From assembly GCA_963924555.1 (NCBI GenBank), contig OZ004583.1, positions 620,001-684,000 on the forward strand: DNA of 64,000 nt, in the 5' to 3' direction. The notes under the pieces are model-generated. The model ran no database searches. It was given only the letters and a program-made list of their open reading frames with translations, and was not told the DNA's origin. This stretch comes from Crambe crambe (lineage: Eukaryota > Porifera > Demospongiae > Poecilosclerida > Crambeidae). Below, one piece after another: positions 34,601 through 56,109 of this stretch; within the stretch, counting starts at the first letter, position 1; each line of letters begins with the position of its first letter. The translations under genes and the position numbers were made by a program.

Positions 34601-36373
34601 GGCCCGTGGAGGTGTCACAGGTGGTGTCTGATACAGAACCAAGAGGGTTGCATTCACAGGAGGTGCATTCCCGGGTGACGGGGGACGGGAAGTAGCCGGG
34701 GGTGCAGGAACGGCACAGGGGCCCAGTGGAAGGAGGGAGGCACGTGAATGGTGGTGTTTGTGGGGGAGGGCAGGGGCAGGAGAGGGAATTATTACCTTCC
34801 TGTGAAACGGGAAAGATAAAATATAAAAGCTGTGAAGATAAAAATGCAAGCAGTGAAGACTTTAAAGCTTATAAGGAGGCAGAAAATGGCCGATAACCAT
34901 CTCATCTTTCACATCTATACAGTGTTTCACTTTGGTTTGTTTTTGAAGAGATTCTCACATGCCACAAATCACCCACTTCACTCAGACGATGAAAGGCTCA
35001 GTCAACCGACACATGTACTGTGTCACTGATTAACACCTTATGGTGCCACTGCATGCCATTCAAAAGATCAGCATGGAAGACATACATGTATCTCCATCCC
35101 TCAAACTATCCCTCCTGAAATGCAAGCATTGTGGAGTGAGCAGCATGTTCTGTCACAAAAAGAGGCCAGAATATTAGAGCATGTTAAAATAAATAATCTC
35201 ATAGGGGTTATCTAGTTGTAATCTCGTCCTGATACTTAATGACAGGGTTTTACCTCCCCATCCTGATGATAATTACTTGATATTACCTGAGGAAGGAGCA
35301 ACTGTCCATTGCAAATGCAGGCACCAGGGAGGGAGATGTCGAATATGGCATAGTCCTGAGCAGGGTGGTGGGGAGGAGGTTCGTCGTGATCAGAGGACCC
35401 AAAATCGAGGAGTCTGATTCGGAGGTTTGTGAAGGAGAAAGTGGACAAGAACTCAGACATATTTGCAGTAATGCTAGCGAAAGGATCGAAGATTAACTGC
35501 AAAATAGTAGTAACAATGAAGTGTATGTGAGGGAAAAGAATTCTAAGATACAAGAGTATTCCACATGTTGCTATGGAACTGAGAGAGTGATACACAGCAT
35601 TTTTGGGGGTTATTGACAGATAAAGGGTATGTATATGTAAACATTGGAAGCCTTATGAAGCACAGGTGCCTGGACTGTTGGTGGTTTTGAACTCAAAAAC
35701 TGATCAAAGTCGGCAGCACACCACTGCCATCTGTCAGACAACCACCAAATCCCTAACTCACCAAATTCTTGCCTTCTTCCTTGGCAGAGAATTCCAACGT
35801 GCAAATCAATTTATCTGGTTTCATACTTGCATTGATGCTCGGCGAGGTATCGGGGAGACCGAAACTCTCCATGCAGTTTTCAGAGTAGTAATGAAGAGGG
35901 TGATACTCGTTTCCAAAGTCTTGTGAAATCTCTATGACTGCAGCATAAGGGAGGGGAGAGAAGAAATCGACACGCAGACCTTGCATGAAGTAGAACCCGT
36001 TGAGTGATAGAGTTAGGGAGACCATATTGACACCATTCTCTGACTGCCACCATGTCCTGCTATTACTTAATGGGTCATCCTGATCTGTCAGGGCACTTGG
36101 TGGACGAGGGAACTTGCATGTCCTGTTATCATTTCTGCTGCCCACATCTTTCCCTACTTCACACGTTGAACTGGCATCAAAGGTCCTTCCAGTTGTCAGA
36201 TCTGGAAATATTGAGCCTAAAATGTATTGCGCATTATTTGCTACAGCTTTTGTACAAATAAATTTTTCATATCCATTCATCGAATGATTTTTCCTGTGTC
36301 ACTCACCCGATAAGCAAAGTTGAAGCTGAAGATAGAAGAGACAGAAAAGAAGCAGTAGCTTTGCATCGCTCAT
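30259..36373 (-). CDS. Laminin-like chain with LamN, L4a, LE modules and beta-type coiled coil
   Basis: Twelve exons: 36373-36307, 36216-35762, 35496-35287, 34799-34366, 34312-34039, 33975-33844, 33755-33329, 33014-31768, 31601-31480, 31420-31102, 30668-30512, 30452-30259; 1345 residues. Signal peptide (LLLLFCLFYLQLQLCLSG), laminin N-terminal domain (SIFPDLTTGRTFDASSTC), LE modules (GQCKCLPGVRGQRCDSCANG), a laminin IV type A-like domain (about exons 4-7), more LE modules, then a long coiled coil with heptads. The coiled coil is broken by a Cys/Gly knob (CGECGGIGCGMCGGAGG), as in beta chains. It ends with a Cys (ARNTVCLDDPEL) and a basic tail (KRRKRRRRR). No LG domains, so not an alpha chain. 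It should form a heterotrimer in basement-membrane-like matrix. Confidence 0.9.
30845..31037. repeat. (ACAT)n tetranucleotide repeat in laminin intron
   Basis: Imperfect ACAT repeats with interspersed ACATGTTAC units, within the intron between the exons at 31102 and 30668. Confidence 0.95.
31650..31698. repeat. (AAC)n microsatellite in laminin intron
   Basis: AAC repeat in the intron between exons 31768 and 31601. Confidence 0.9.
33050..33160. repeat. Short tandem repeat in laminin intron (TTTGTGGATAGTGTAAAA)
   Basis: About four to five imperfect copies of a unit of roughly 26 bp containing TTTTTGTGGATAGTGTAAAA, within intron 7. Confidence 0.85.
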
Positions 36374-36486
36374 AATGCAACCTGCAAGCAAACACAAACG
36401 CACTTCAAAGATTACCGCAGATTACATTTCTGCGCATGAGCAGTTCAAATCTTTATCAATATTATTGGTGATTGAATGTATAATAA

Positions 36487-47939
<11,453 letters not shown>

Positions 47940-48263
47940 CTGCAATGGGTAATGATAGTAAGGTATATGGTTTATGTTACTGACTGCACACTACAAAAGG
48001 TTCTGGGTAATTGACTGTAATGTCATAGACAAATACTGTACAGACATTGCACTGTACAGGGTGGGAGCATGAACATCCTGAAAGGCGTGCATCTTCCTGT
48101 GGCCATGGGCAGCAAGATAAGAAATGAAGGGATTGACTTGGAAGCAATGCTGTTCTCTTTGCAGAGCATGCTTGGCTGAATGAAAGGCATGTTCTATTTT
48201 AATAACACAAACTTAACAAAATTAGTCTGACACAAAATACTACTAAGGAACAAAGTGACACAG
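47940..48263. other. Gap between UTP20 exon at 47939 and TRIM-NHL copy 5
   Basis: Holds the acceptor for the UTP20 exon and the 3' UTR of copy 5. No gene was seen. It probably belongs to a UTP20 intron. Confidence 0.5.
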
Positions 48264-50363
48264 TTAGAATAATTGAATCCGATGATTACTGAAGTCACAC
48301 ACATACACTACTCCACTGTTGTCCACTGCTATGCTACGAGGAGTCTTAAATTGCCCTGGTCCTTCTCCCTTGCTACCAAACGATGTCACAAAACGACCCT
48401 CAGAAGTGAAGACTGAGATACGATGATTCTCATTCTCACTGACATACACAACTCCATCAACATCAACAAAAATACAAATAGGCTTGTTTAACTCCCCACG
48501 ACTGCTACCACCTTGCCCAAACATCCTCACAAATCTTCCATCGGCTGTAAAGACTTGAATGCGATGGTTCCCATAATCGGCAATGAATATTTGCCCAGAG
48601 CTGTCACAAGATACACCAAATGGACGATCAAACTGTCCCTTGCTACTACCACGACCCCCAAAAGTGCTCAAAAAGGTGAGATCAGAGTTCAAAACTTGGA
48701 TACGATTATTACAAAAATCAGCTACATATATTTTGTTATTAGCAGCATTGAATGCAATACTCGTGGGACCTGTGAATTGAAGAGGTCCTTCACCTACAGT
48801 GCCCACTGCTGCAAGAAATCGGCCATCCCCTGCAAACTTCTGAATGCGATGATTGAAACCATCGACCACTAGAAAATTTCCATCACTATCCACTACCACA
48901 CCATGAGGATTGTCAAACTGTCCTTGACCAGAGCCATGTGTGCCAAACGATTGAATCTTTTCTCCACTGGGACTGAGAACTGTTACACAATGCTCATCAA
49001 ACTCAGTTACCACCATTTCCCCCTTCCTGTTGACAACCACTCCCCAGGGATGATTCAAACCACCAATAGTTCGGATTGGAGTACCCAGTTTCTCAACAGA
49101 CATCTTTGCTGTCACAGGAAATGGACTTCCTCTGATGTGCTGGTCCTCGATTTTGATGAGTAGCTGATGCCTCCCCTTGATGGTAGGTTGGTAGTTGATC
49201 TCGTACTGGCTCTCTCCTCTTCTCCTTACATTGCCTCTCACCACGACACCTGTTAGTTCAGATACAAGCTCACATTGCAATGTCACTTGTTTCTTACATG
49301 GTTCACCCTTGAAGTCATTAGCTTGTACGATAGCAGTAGATTCCTCTCCAACAACAGCTACCTCCAAACCTTTACCTGTTGCATGGCATAGTGAGGGGTC
49401 TGGACTTCCTGGTACACCTATTTGTCCATAGTTCTCACACATTGCAGTGACATCAGTTGAAGCTATGAACTCTATGTCAGCTTCTGTGTTAGGCTTTAAT
49501 ACATCTGGTTGGAGTGTAGCAGTCAGTTCCTTCACTTGCTTGATTATGGTTGTCTTCATCTTCATCACTTCTCCCTGACTACTTGTCTCCAGGCTCTCTC
49601 TCACAAACTCAAGACAACTGCTCAACTTGGCCAGGATGGTCTCCAACTCGTCTCTCTGGACTGCAAGGCCTTTTAGCTTCTCCTGGGTCTCTTGATGTAG
49701 CTGGTTTATCAACTCAGTCTTTCTGACGTCGATGATTTCATGGAGTCGTTGGGTGGTGCGATGTATATCTGCTTCGATAGCTGCTCGCTGGTCAGATATC
49801 TCCCCATAACGCACATCCAAATCTGCCAATGCTTTCTTCACAGTTGTGAGTTGCTTCTCCATTGGCTCCAGTGATGAAGTCATCTCTCTCTTGTACATCT
49901 CGTAACATGAACTGATCAAGTCGTACTCATGGCTGCGATGTTTCTGACCTCGTAGTGAGCAATGAAAGCATATTAGCTCCCCACATGTCTCACAGTACAA
50001 CTCCAGCTCTTTATCAGCATGAACAGAGCAGTAAGGAGACACTTTCTTTGAAGGATTGGGGCATGTCACATTACCTTCCTGACTGGTTGTTGAATCTTTG
50101 GGCTTCTTATGTTCTTTCATAATTTCTAAAAAGTCATTTGCTGACTGGAGGCCAGTCACTCCATTGGCTGGGATGGGTGTGGCCTGACGACAGTTGGGGC
50201 AAGTCAGGGAAAGTTGTCCCTGCTGGTCTCGGACCACCAGTCGCACCAGACAGTCTCTACAGAAGACATGGAAGCACTGGAGTAGTTTAGGGTCAGTATA
50301 GGTGTCAAGGCAGATGGCACACTTGAGCCTTTCTTCAAGCTTCTTGATAGTTTCTTCAGACAT
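48264..50363 (-). CDS. TRIM-NHL E3 ubiquitin ligase, copy 5
   Basis: Intronless, 699 residues from the conserved [13 protein letters not shown] start at 50363; the frame stays open to a Met at 50459 but those 32 residues are not shared by paralogues. Full RING / B-box / coiled coil / filamin / six NHL blades ([40 protein letters not shown]). The B-box has F for S in ELICFHCSLRGQ, zinc ligands kept. The linker after the RING lacks a few residues (GLQSANDFLEI). Probably in a UTP20 intron, same strand. Confidence 0.92.
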   Translation of the reverse strand: MSEETIKKLEERLKCAICLDTYTDPKLLQCFHVFCRDCLVRLVVRDQQGQLSLTCPNCRQATPIPANGVTGLQSANDFLEIMKEHKKPKDSTTSQEGNVTCPNPSKKVSPYCSVHADKELELYCETCGELICFHCSLRGQKHRSHEYDLISSCYEMYKREMTSSLEPMEKQLTTVKKALADLDVRYGEISDQRAAIEADIHRTTQRLHEIIDVRKTELINQLHQETQEKLKGLAVQRDELETILAKLSSCLEFVRESLETSSQGEVMKMKTTIIKQVKELTATLQPDVLKPNTEADIEFIASTDVTAMCENYGQIGVPGSPDPSLCHATGKGLEVAVVGEESTAIVQANDFKGEPCKKQVTLQCELVSELTGVVVRGNVRRRGESQYEINYQPTIKGRHQLLIKIEDQHIRGSPFPVTAKMSVEKLGTPIRTIGGLNHPWGVVVNRKGEMVVTEFDEHCVTVLSPSGEKIQSFGTHGSGQGQFDNPHGVVVDSDGNFLVVDGFNHRIQKFAGDGRFLAAVGTVGEGPLQFTGPTSIAFNAANNKIYVADFCNNRIQVLNSDLTFLSTFGGRGSSKGQFDRPFGVSCDSSGQIFIADYGNHRIQVFTADGRFVRMFGQGGSSRGELNKPICIFVDVDGVVYVSENENHRISVFTSEGRFVTSFGSKGEGPGQFKTPRSIAVDNSGVVYVCDFSNHRIQLF

Positions 50364-50628
50364 TCCACACACACAAAGCGCATGAGGTTTCATGTGATAC
50401 TCATGAATATCATTAAGAGTAAGCCACAATGGTTGACCATCGTGATTGATATCTCTCACTACCAGTCAACCTCACATATTAGGGTCATTTCCTGTTTGCA
50501 CATGTTTTCTACAAGGTTGGGAATATTTCCACACCAAGTTTTAGCTCCAAGGCTACTAGTTATGGAGAGCAACTCCACCTTGCAATAATGCATGGAGCCC
50601 ATAGGAATTCTCTGTCCTATAATACTAT
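50364..50628 (-). promoter_or_regulatory. Upstream region of TRIM-NHL copy 5
   Basis: No CArG box and no ACAGGAAGT match was recognised. The block ends where a MITE-like element begins. Confidence 0.35.
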
Positions 50629-51024
50629 CCATAGGCGGCTGAGGCACTTGAGTTTTGGGGGGGCTGAGGATGAGGTGTAATGTAGAAAGTGCACCAGATA
50701 TGGGCCAAGCCATTAAAAGTAGCTAGCTAGGAAGTCTAAGCAGAAGCTACATCAAGCTCAGTATTACTCAATGCAGTGGTAACCCACTAACTTGATTGTA
50801 GCAGCTGCAAATTTTTAATTAAGTTCATTGCTAATCATGTGATTATTGTTTTAACAGAGCATTGCACATTCTAACAAGTCTAACAGTTCAATGTAAGGTT
50901 CAATGAAAAAGATGTAATGTAGGCAAAAATTTTTGAGGGGGCTGAGCCCCCCCTTTCAGAATTTTTTTTTTTGGGGGGGGGGGGGGGCTCTAGCCCCTCT
51001 AGCCCCCACCCTCAGCCTCCTATG
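50629..51024. mobile_element. MITE-like element with CATAGG-GGCTGAGG inverted ends
   Basis: Left end (C)CATAGGCGGCTGAGG and right end CCTCAGCCTCCTATG are inverted partners with one mismatch. CTATC flanks both sides as a possible 5-bp target duplication. Inside lie a G/C-rich region (GGGGGCTGAGCCCCCCC) and a T-run followed by a poly-G run at about 50973-50987. About 395 bp, non-coding. The family is uncertain. Confidence 0.6.
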
Positions 51025-51358
51025 CTATCCCATGTAGACAAGTGGCAAACTTGGACATGAGTGCTGTATGGACAACCAGACACATGGCGGGGAGTCTCTG
51101 ACATCATGAAAGGGGTGCACTATTTAGAGTTACACATTAATTTTCACTGTCTACAGTGTCTTCCTATGGCCATGGACATCAAGCAAGAAAAAAAATTAAG
51201 AAGGGATTGGGCCCTCAATGGAGGTTAAGCAGTTCTTTTACGGAGCCTGGCTGGTTGGCCGAGAGGATATGAGTAGTAAAGATATAAATAAAAACAAATT
51301 TGGTCCGACACACATGAACTGCTAAGGAACAAAGTTATTGTATGCCACAGGCCAACAG
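51025..51358. other. Gap downstream of TRIM-NHL copy 6
   Basis: Contains a block (TCTTCCTATGGCCATGGACATCAAGCAAGA) similar to one downstream of copy 5 (48090-48120), so 3' flanks were duplicated with the genes. No gene seen. Confidence 0.5.
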
Positions 51359-53467
51359 TTAGAATAATTGAATGCGATGATTGCCAAGATCACACACATA
51401 CACTACTCCACTGTTGTCCACTGCTATGCCACGAGGACCATCAAACTGCCCTGGTCCTTCTCCCTTGCTACCAAACGATGTCACAAAATGACCCTCAGAG
51501 GTGAAGACTGAGATACGATGATTCTCACTCTCACTGACATACACAACTCCATCAGCATCAATAAAAATACAAATAGGCTTGTTTAACTTCCCACGACAGC
51601 TACCATGTTGCCCAAACATCCTCACAAATCTTCCCTTGGCTGTGAAGACTTGAATGCGATGGTTCCCATGATCGGCTATGAATATTTGCCCAGAGCTGTC
51701 ACAAGATACACCATATGGACGATCAAACTGTCCCTTGCCAGTACCATACTTCCCAAAAGTGCTCGAAAATGTGAGGTCAGAGTTCAGAACTTGGATACGA
51801 TTATTACAAGTATCGGCTGCATATATTTTGTTGTTTTTAGGATTAACTGCAATGCTCACAATGCCTACAAATTGAAGAGGTCCTTCACCTACAGAACCAA
51901 CTGCTATGAGGAATTGGCCATCTCCTGTGAACTTCTGAATGCGACCATTATAACTATCAGCCACTAGAAGATTTCCTTTGCTATCCACGGTCATACCACC
52001 AGGATGGTCGAACTGTCCTTGACCAGACCCACGTGTGCCAAATGATTGAAACATCTCTCCACTGAGACTGAGCACTGTTACACAATGTCCATCAAACTCT
52101 GATATCACCATTTCCCCCTTCTTATTGATAACTATTCCAAAGGGACAGTTCACTTCATAAATAGTTCGAATTGGAGTACCCAGTTTCTCAACAGGCATCT
52201 TTGCTGTCACAGGAAATGGACTTCCTTTGATGTGCTGGTCCTTGGTTTTGATGAGTAGCTGATGCTTCCCCTTGATGGTAGGTCGGTAGTTGATCTCGTA
52301 CTGGTTCTCTCCTCTTCTCCTTACATTGCTTCTCACCATGGCACCTGTTAGTTCAGACACAAGCTCACATTGCAATGTCATTTGTTTCTCACATGGTTCA
52401 CCATTGAAGTCGCTAGCTTGTACAATGGAAGTAGATTCCTCTCCAACCACAGCTACCTCAAAACCTTTACCTGTCACTTGGCATTGTGAGGGATCTGGAC
52501 TTCCTGGTACATGAACCTGCCCATAGTTCTGACACATTGCAGTGACATCAGTTGAAGCTATGAACTCTATGTCAGCTTCTGTGTTAGGCTTTAATACATC
52601 TGGTTGGAATGTAGCAGTCAGTTCCTTCACTTGCTTGATTATGGTCGCCTTCATCTTCATCACTTCTCCATGACTACTTGTCTCCAAGCTCTCTCTCACA
52701 AATTCAAGACAGCTGCTCAACTTGGCCAGGATCATCTCCAATTCATATCTCTGGACTGCAAGGCCTTTCAGCTTATCCTGGGTCTCTTGGTGTAACTGGT
52801 TTATCAACTCGGTATTTCTGATGTCGATGATTTCATGGAGTCGTTGGGTGGTGCGATGTATATCTGCTTCGATAGCTGCTCGCTGGATGGATATCTCCCC
52901 ACAATGTACATCCAAATGTGTCAGAGCTTTCTTGACAGTTGTGAGTTGCTTCTCCACTGGCTCCAGTGATGGGGTCATCTCTTTCTTGTATTGCTCATAA
53001 CATGAGCTGATCAAGTCGTACTCATGGCTGTGATGTTTCTGGCCCCGAAAGACACAGTGAGAGCAGATTAGCTCCCCACATGTCTCACAGTACAACTCCA
53101 GTTCTTTATCAGCATGAACAGAGCAGTAAGGAGAGACTTTCTTTGAAGGATTGGGGCGTGTCACGTCGCCTTCTGGTCTGGTTGCTGTATCTTTTGGCTT
53201 CTTGTGTTCTTCCATAATTTCTAAGAAGTCATTGACTTGAAATGCTGACTGGAGGCCAGTCACTCCATTGGCTGGGATGGGTGTGGCATGACGACAGTTT
53301 GGGCAAGTTAGGGAGAGTTGTCCCTGCTGGTCTCGGACCACCAGTCGCACCAGACAGTCTCTACAGAAGACATGGAAGCACTGGAGTAGTTTAGGGTCAG
53401 TATAGGTGTCAAGGCAGATGGTACACTTGAGTCTTTCTTCAAGCTTCTGGATAGTTTCTTCAGACAT
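51359..53467 (-). CDS. TRIM-NHL E3 ubiquitin ligase, copy 6
   Basis: Intronless, 702 residues from MSEETIQKLEERL. RING with [11 protein letters not shown]-box with SHCVFRGQ, coiled coil, filamin-type domain ([12 protein letters not shown]), six NHL blades ([40 protein letters not shown]). ACAGGAAGT at 53501-53509 upstream is shared with copy 8. Propeller blade 1 (EVNCPFGIVINKKGEMVI) differs clearly from the usual NHPWGVAI form. Confidence 0.93.
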   Translation of the reverse strand: MSEETIQKLEERLKCTICLDTYTDPKLLQCFHVFCRDCLVRLVVRDQQGQLSLTCPNCRHATPIPANGVTGLQSAFQVNDFLEIMEEHKKPKDTATRPEGDVTRPNPSKKVSPYCSVHADKELELYCETCGELICSHCVFRGQKHHSHEYDLISSCYEQYKKEMTPSLEPVEKQLTTVKKALTHLDVHCGEISIQRAAIEADIHRTTQRLHEIIDIRNTELINQLHQETQDKLKGLAVQRYELEMILAKLSSCLEFVRESLETSSHGEVMKMKATIIKQVKELTATFQPDVLKPNTEADIEFIASTDVTAMCQNYGQVHVPGSPDPSQCQVTGKGFEVAVVGEESTSIVQASDFNGEPCEKQMTLQCELVSELTGAMVRSNVRRRGENQYEINYRPTIKGKHQLLIKTKDQHIKGSPFPVTAKMPVEKLGTPIRTIYEVNCPFGIVINKKGEMVISEFDGHCVTVLSLSGEMFQSFGTRGSGQGQFDHPGGMTVDSKGNLLVADSYNGRIQKFTGDGQFLIAVGSVGEGPLQFVGIVSIAVNPKNNKIYAADTCNNRIQVLNSDLTFSSTFGKYGTGKGQFDRPYGVSCDSSGQIFIADHGNHRIQVFTAKGRFVRMFGQHGSCRGKLNKPICIFIDADGVVYVSESENHRISVFTSEGHFVTSFGSKGEGPGQFDGPRGIAVDNSGVVYVCDLGNHRIQLF

Positions 53468-53980
53468 TTTCAAATACACATATGCACATTGTCTGGTTAT
53501 ACAGGAAGTGTGTTTTATTCGTTATTTTTGGCATTGAATGCAATGCTTGAAGGGTTTGAGGACCGAAAAGTTCATTTTGAAATGGCTAGACTTTTCTGGC
53601 CAGAGAATGTCCCTAATTTCAATCGTAAGTTTATAATTTCACTCCTACCTACTGCGCATGTGCAGACTAACTAACCTAGTAACAACATTTCTGAAGATGG
53701 TAGGCAAGCTTGATTGATTTCTACAGCATTTTTTCAGGGTGAATTGTTATACCCAAATTACACTCAAAAGCATGTAATTATTTACCTATACTAATTGGGG
53801 TGGTCACTAATTGTGGTTGCTTTTTTTTTTTTTATGCTTTTATTAGGCAAAAAATAATCAGTAGATTAATTTCACTTGAACAAATGAGGGTAAATGTACT
53901 AGTAAATATCAACCATATGATTATACTCTTAATAACACAATAATAATACACTTATGGAATATGAACTGTTGTGATATACA
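53468..53980. other. Gap between TRIM-NHL copies 6 and 7
   Basis: Holds the promoter of copy 6 (ACAGGAAGT at 53501-53509, an ETS-like core) and the 3' end of copy 7. A poly-T run sits at about 53820-53834. No gene seen. Confidence 0.5.
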
Positions 53981-56062
53981 TTAAAATAACTGAATGCGAT
54001 CATCCGTGTGGTCACATACGCACACTACACCATTGGTGTCTACTGCCAGTCCCATGGGACGTACTGGTCCTACCACCTCATTACCAAATGATTTTAAAAA
54101 CTGACCCTTGGAGGTGAACAAGGAGACACGATGATTATCACGCTCACTAACATACAAGAGACCATTAGCATCAACAGCAATACCAGTCGGTTTATTAAGT
54201 GCCTCCCTACCACCCCCACCACCACGTTGCCCGAACATCCTCAAAAACTTCCCCTGTGCAGTGAAAACTTGAATGCGATGGTTCCTGGTATCGGCCACAT
54301 ACACATTACCAGAGCTATCACAAGATACACCACGTGGGAAATAAAATTGTCCGTTGCCACTTCCCATCTCACCAAACGTGCCTGAATAGGTGAGGTCAGA
54401 GTTCAAGACTTGGATACGATCATGATCCACCACGTATATCTTATTGTTATAAGCATTGAATGCAAGGCCAGCAGGATCGTTGAACTGAAGAGATCCTTTC
54501 CCCTTTGCACCAACAGCTGCTATAAACTGGCCATTTGCTGTAAACTTTTGAATGCGATGATTACAAGCATCTGCCACTAGAAGATTCCCCTTACCATCTA
54601 CTGCCACACCACGTGGATTATGTAACTGTCCCTGACCAGAGCCATGTGTGCCGAAGGATTGTAACTTTTTTCCACTGAAAGAAAACACTGCTACACTATG
54701 TCTATCATTCTCAGTTACGACTATTTCCCCTTTCTTGTTGATAGCCACTCCCCAAGGATGATTCAAGCCATAGATATTCCGGATTGGAGTACCCAGTTTC
54801 TTAACAGACATCTTTGCTGCCACAGGAAATGGACTTCCTCTGATGTGCTGGTCCTTGATTTTGATGAGTAGCTGATGCCTCCCCTTGATGGTAGGTTGGT
54901 AGTTGATCTCGTACTGGCTCTCTCCTCTTCTCCTTACGTTGCCTCTCACCACAGCACCTGTTAGTTCAGATATGAGCTCACATTGCAATGTCACTTTCTT
55001 CTCATACAGTTGACCCTTGAAGTCGTTAGCTTGTACGACAGCAGTAGATTTCTCTCCAACCACAGCTACCTCCAAACCTTTACCTGTTGCATGGCATTGT
55101 GAGGGGTCTGGACTTCCTGGTACACCTATTCGTCCATACATTGAAGCAACATCAGTTGAAATTATGAACTCTATGTCAGCTTCTGTGTTAGGCTTTAATA
55201 CACCTGGTTGGAATGTAGCAGTCAGTTCCTTCACTTGCTTGATTATGGTCTTCTTCATCTTCATTACTTCTCCCTGACTACTTATCTCCATGCTCTCTCT
55301 TACAAACTCAAGATAACTGTTCAATTGGGCCAGGATGGTCTCCATCTCGTCTCTCTGGACTGCAAGACCTTTCAGCTTCTCCCGAGTTATTTGGTATAGC
55401 AGACTTATCAACTCAGCCTTTCTGATTTCATGGAGTCGTTGGGTGGTGTGATGTATATCTGCTTCGATAGCTGCTTGCTGGTCGGATATCTCCCCACAAC
55501 GTTCATCCAAATGTGCCAATGCTTTCTTAACAGTCACGAGTTGCTTCTCCATTGGCTCCAGTGATAGGGTTATCTCTTTCTCGTATTTCTCGTAACATGA
55601 ATTGATCAAGTCGTACTCATGGTTGTGATGTTTCTGGCCTCGGAGTGCACAGTGTGAGCAGACTAGCTCCCCACATGTCTCACAGTACAGCTCCAGTTCT
55701 TTATCAGCATGAACAGAGCAGCAAGGAGAGATGTTCTTCATAAGTTTGGGGCGTGTCATGTCACCCTTTGCCCCTTCCTGACTGGCTGCTGTATTTTTGG
55801 GTTTCTTTAGTTCTTCTAGAGCTTCTAGGAGGGGGTTGACGTGAAATGCTGACTGGAGGCCTGTCACTCCATTGGCTGGAATGGGTGTGGCATGACGACA
55901 GTTTGGGCAAGTCAGGGAGAGTTGTCCCTGCTGGTCTCGGACCACCAGTCGCACCAGACAGTCTCTACAGAAGACATGGAAGCACTGGAGTAGTTTAGGG
56001 TCAGTATAGGTGTCAAGGCAGATGGCACATTTGAGCTGCTCTTCAAGCTTTTTGACAGACAT
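53981..56062 (-). CDS. TRIM-NHL E3 ubiquitin ligase, copy 7
   Basis: Intronless, 693 residues from MSVKKLEEQL (Met at 56062; the extra upstream Met at 56080 is not conserved). RING, B-box (CETCGELVCSHC), coiled coil, filamin-type domain, NHL propeller. The coiled coil lacks the IIDV residues of other copies (RLHEIRKAEL). Blade 4-5 has a glycine-rich insert (GQRGGGGGREALN) and the last blade is degenerate (GNEVVGPVRPMG, without the usual GPGQF). A CArG box lies 38 bp upstream. The gene plus its upstream flank was duplicated to give the neighbouring pseudogene at 57105. Confidence 0.92.
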   Translation of the reverse strand: MSVKKLEEQLKCAICLDTYTDPKLLQCFHVFCRDCLVRLVVRDQQGQLSLTCPNCRHATPIPANGVTGLQSAFHVNPLLEALEELKKPKNTAASQEGAKGDMTRPKLMKNISPCCSVHADKELELYCETCGELVCSHCALRGQKHHNHEYDLINSCYEKYEKEITLSLEPMEKQLVTVKKALAHLDERCGEISDQQAAIEADIHHTTQRLHEIRKAELISLLYQITREKLKGLAVQRDEMETILAQLNSYLEFVRESMEISSQGEVMKMKKTIIKQVKELTATFQPGVLKPNTEADIEFIISTDVASMYGRIGVPGSPDPSQCHATGKGLEVAVVGEKSTAVVQANDFKGQLYEKKVTLQCELISELTGAVVRGNVRRRGESQYEINYQPTIKGRHQLLIKIKDQHIRGSPFPVAAKMSVKKLGTPIRNIYGLNHPWGVAINKKGEIVVTENDRHSVAVFSFSGKKLQSFGTHGSGQGQLHNPRGVAVDGKGNLLVADACNHRIQKFTANGQFIAAVGAKGKGSLQFNDPAGLAFNAYNNKIYVVDHDRIQVLNSDLTYSGTFGEMGSGNGQFYFPRGVSCDSSGNVYVADTRNHRIQVFTAQGKFLRMFGQRGGGGGREALNKPTGIAVDANGLLYVSERDNHRVSLFTSKGQFLKSFGNEVVGPVRPMGLAVDTNGVVCVCDHTDDRIQLF

Positions 56063-56099
56063 TTTTTTATACAGATTCAAACCAGAAGTGTCAGTGTGA

Positions 56100-56109
56100 C
56101 CTTATTTGG
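56100..56109 (-). promoter_or_regulatory. CArG box (SRF-type) upstream of TRIM-NHL copy 7
   Basis: CCAAATAAGG on the minus strand, in the same TAGCCAAATAAGGTCACAC block as in copy 4. The matching place in the pseudogene copy (59633-59642) reads TCAGATAAGG and no longer fits. Confidence 0.5.

Noticed and set aside
50364-50459. N-terminal extension of 32 residues on TRIM-NHL copy 5
   Set aside because: The paralogues share a start at MSEE and nothing upstream of it; the extension is chance open frame.
50459-50713. 84-residue minus-strand frame upstream of copy 5
   Set aside because: Overlaps the end of a MITE-like element and shows no similarity to UTP20 or any family I know.
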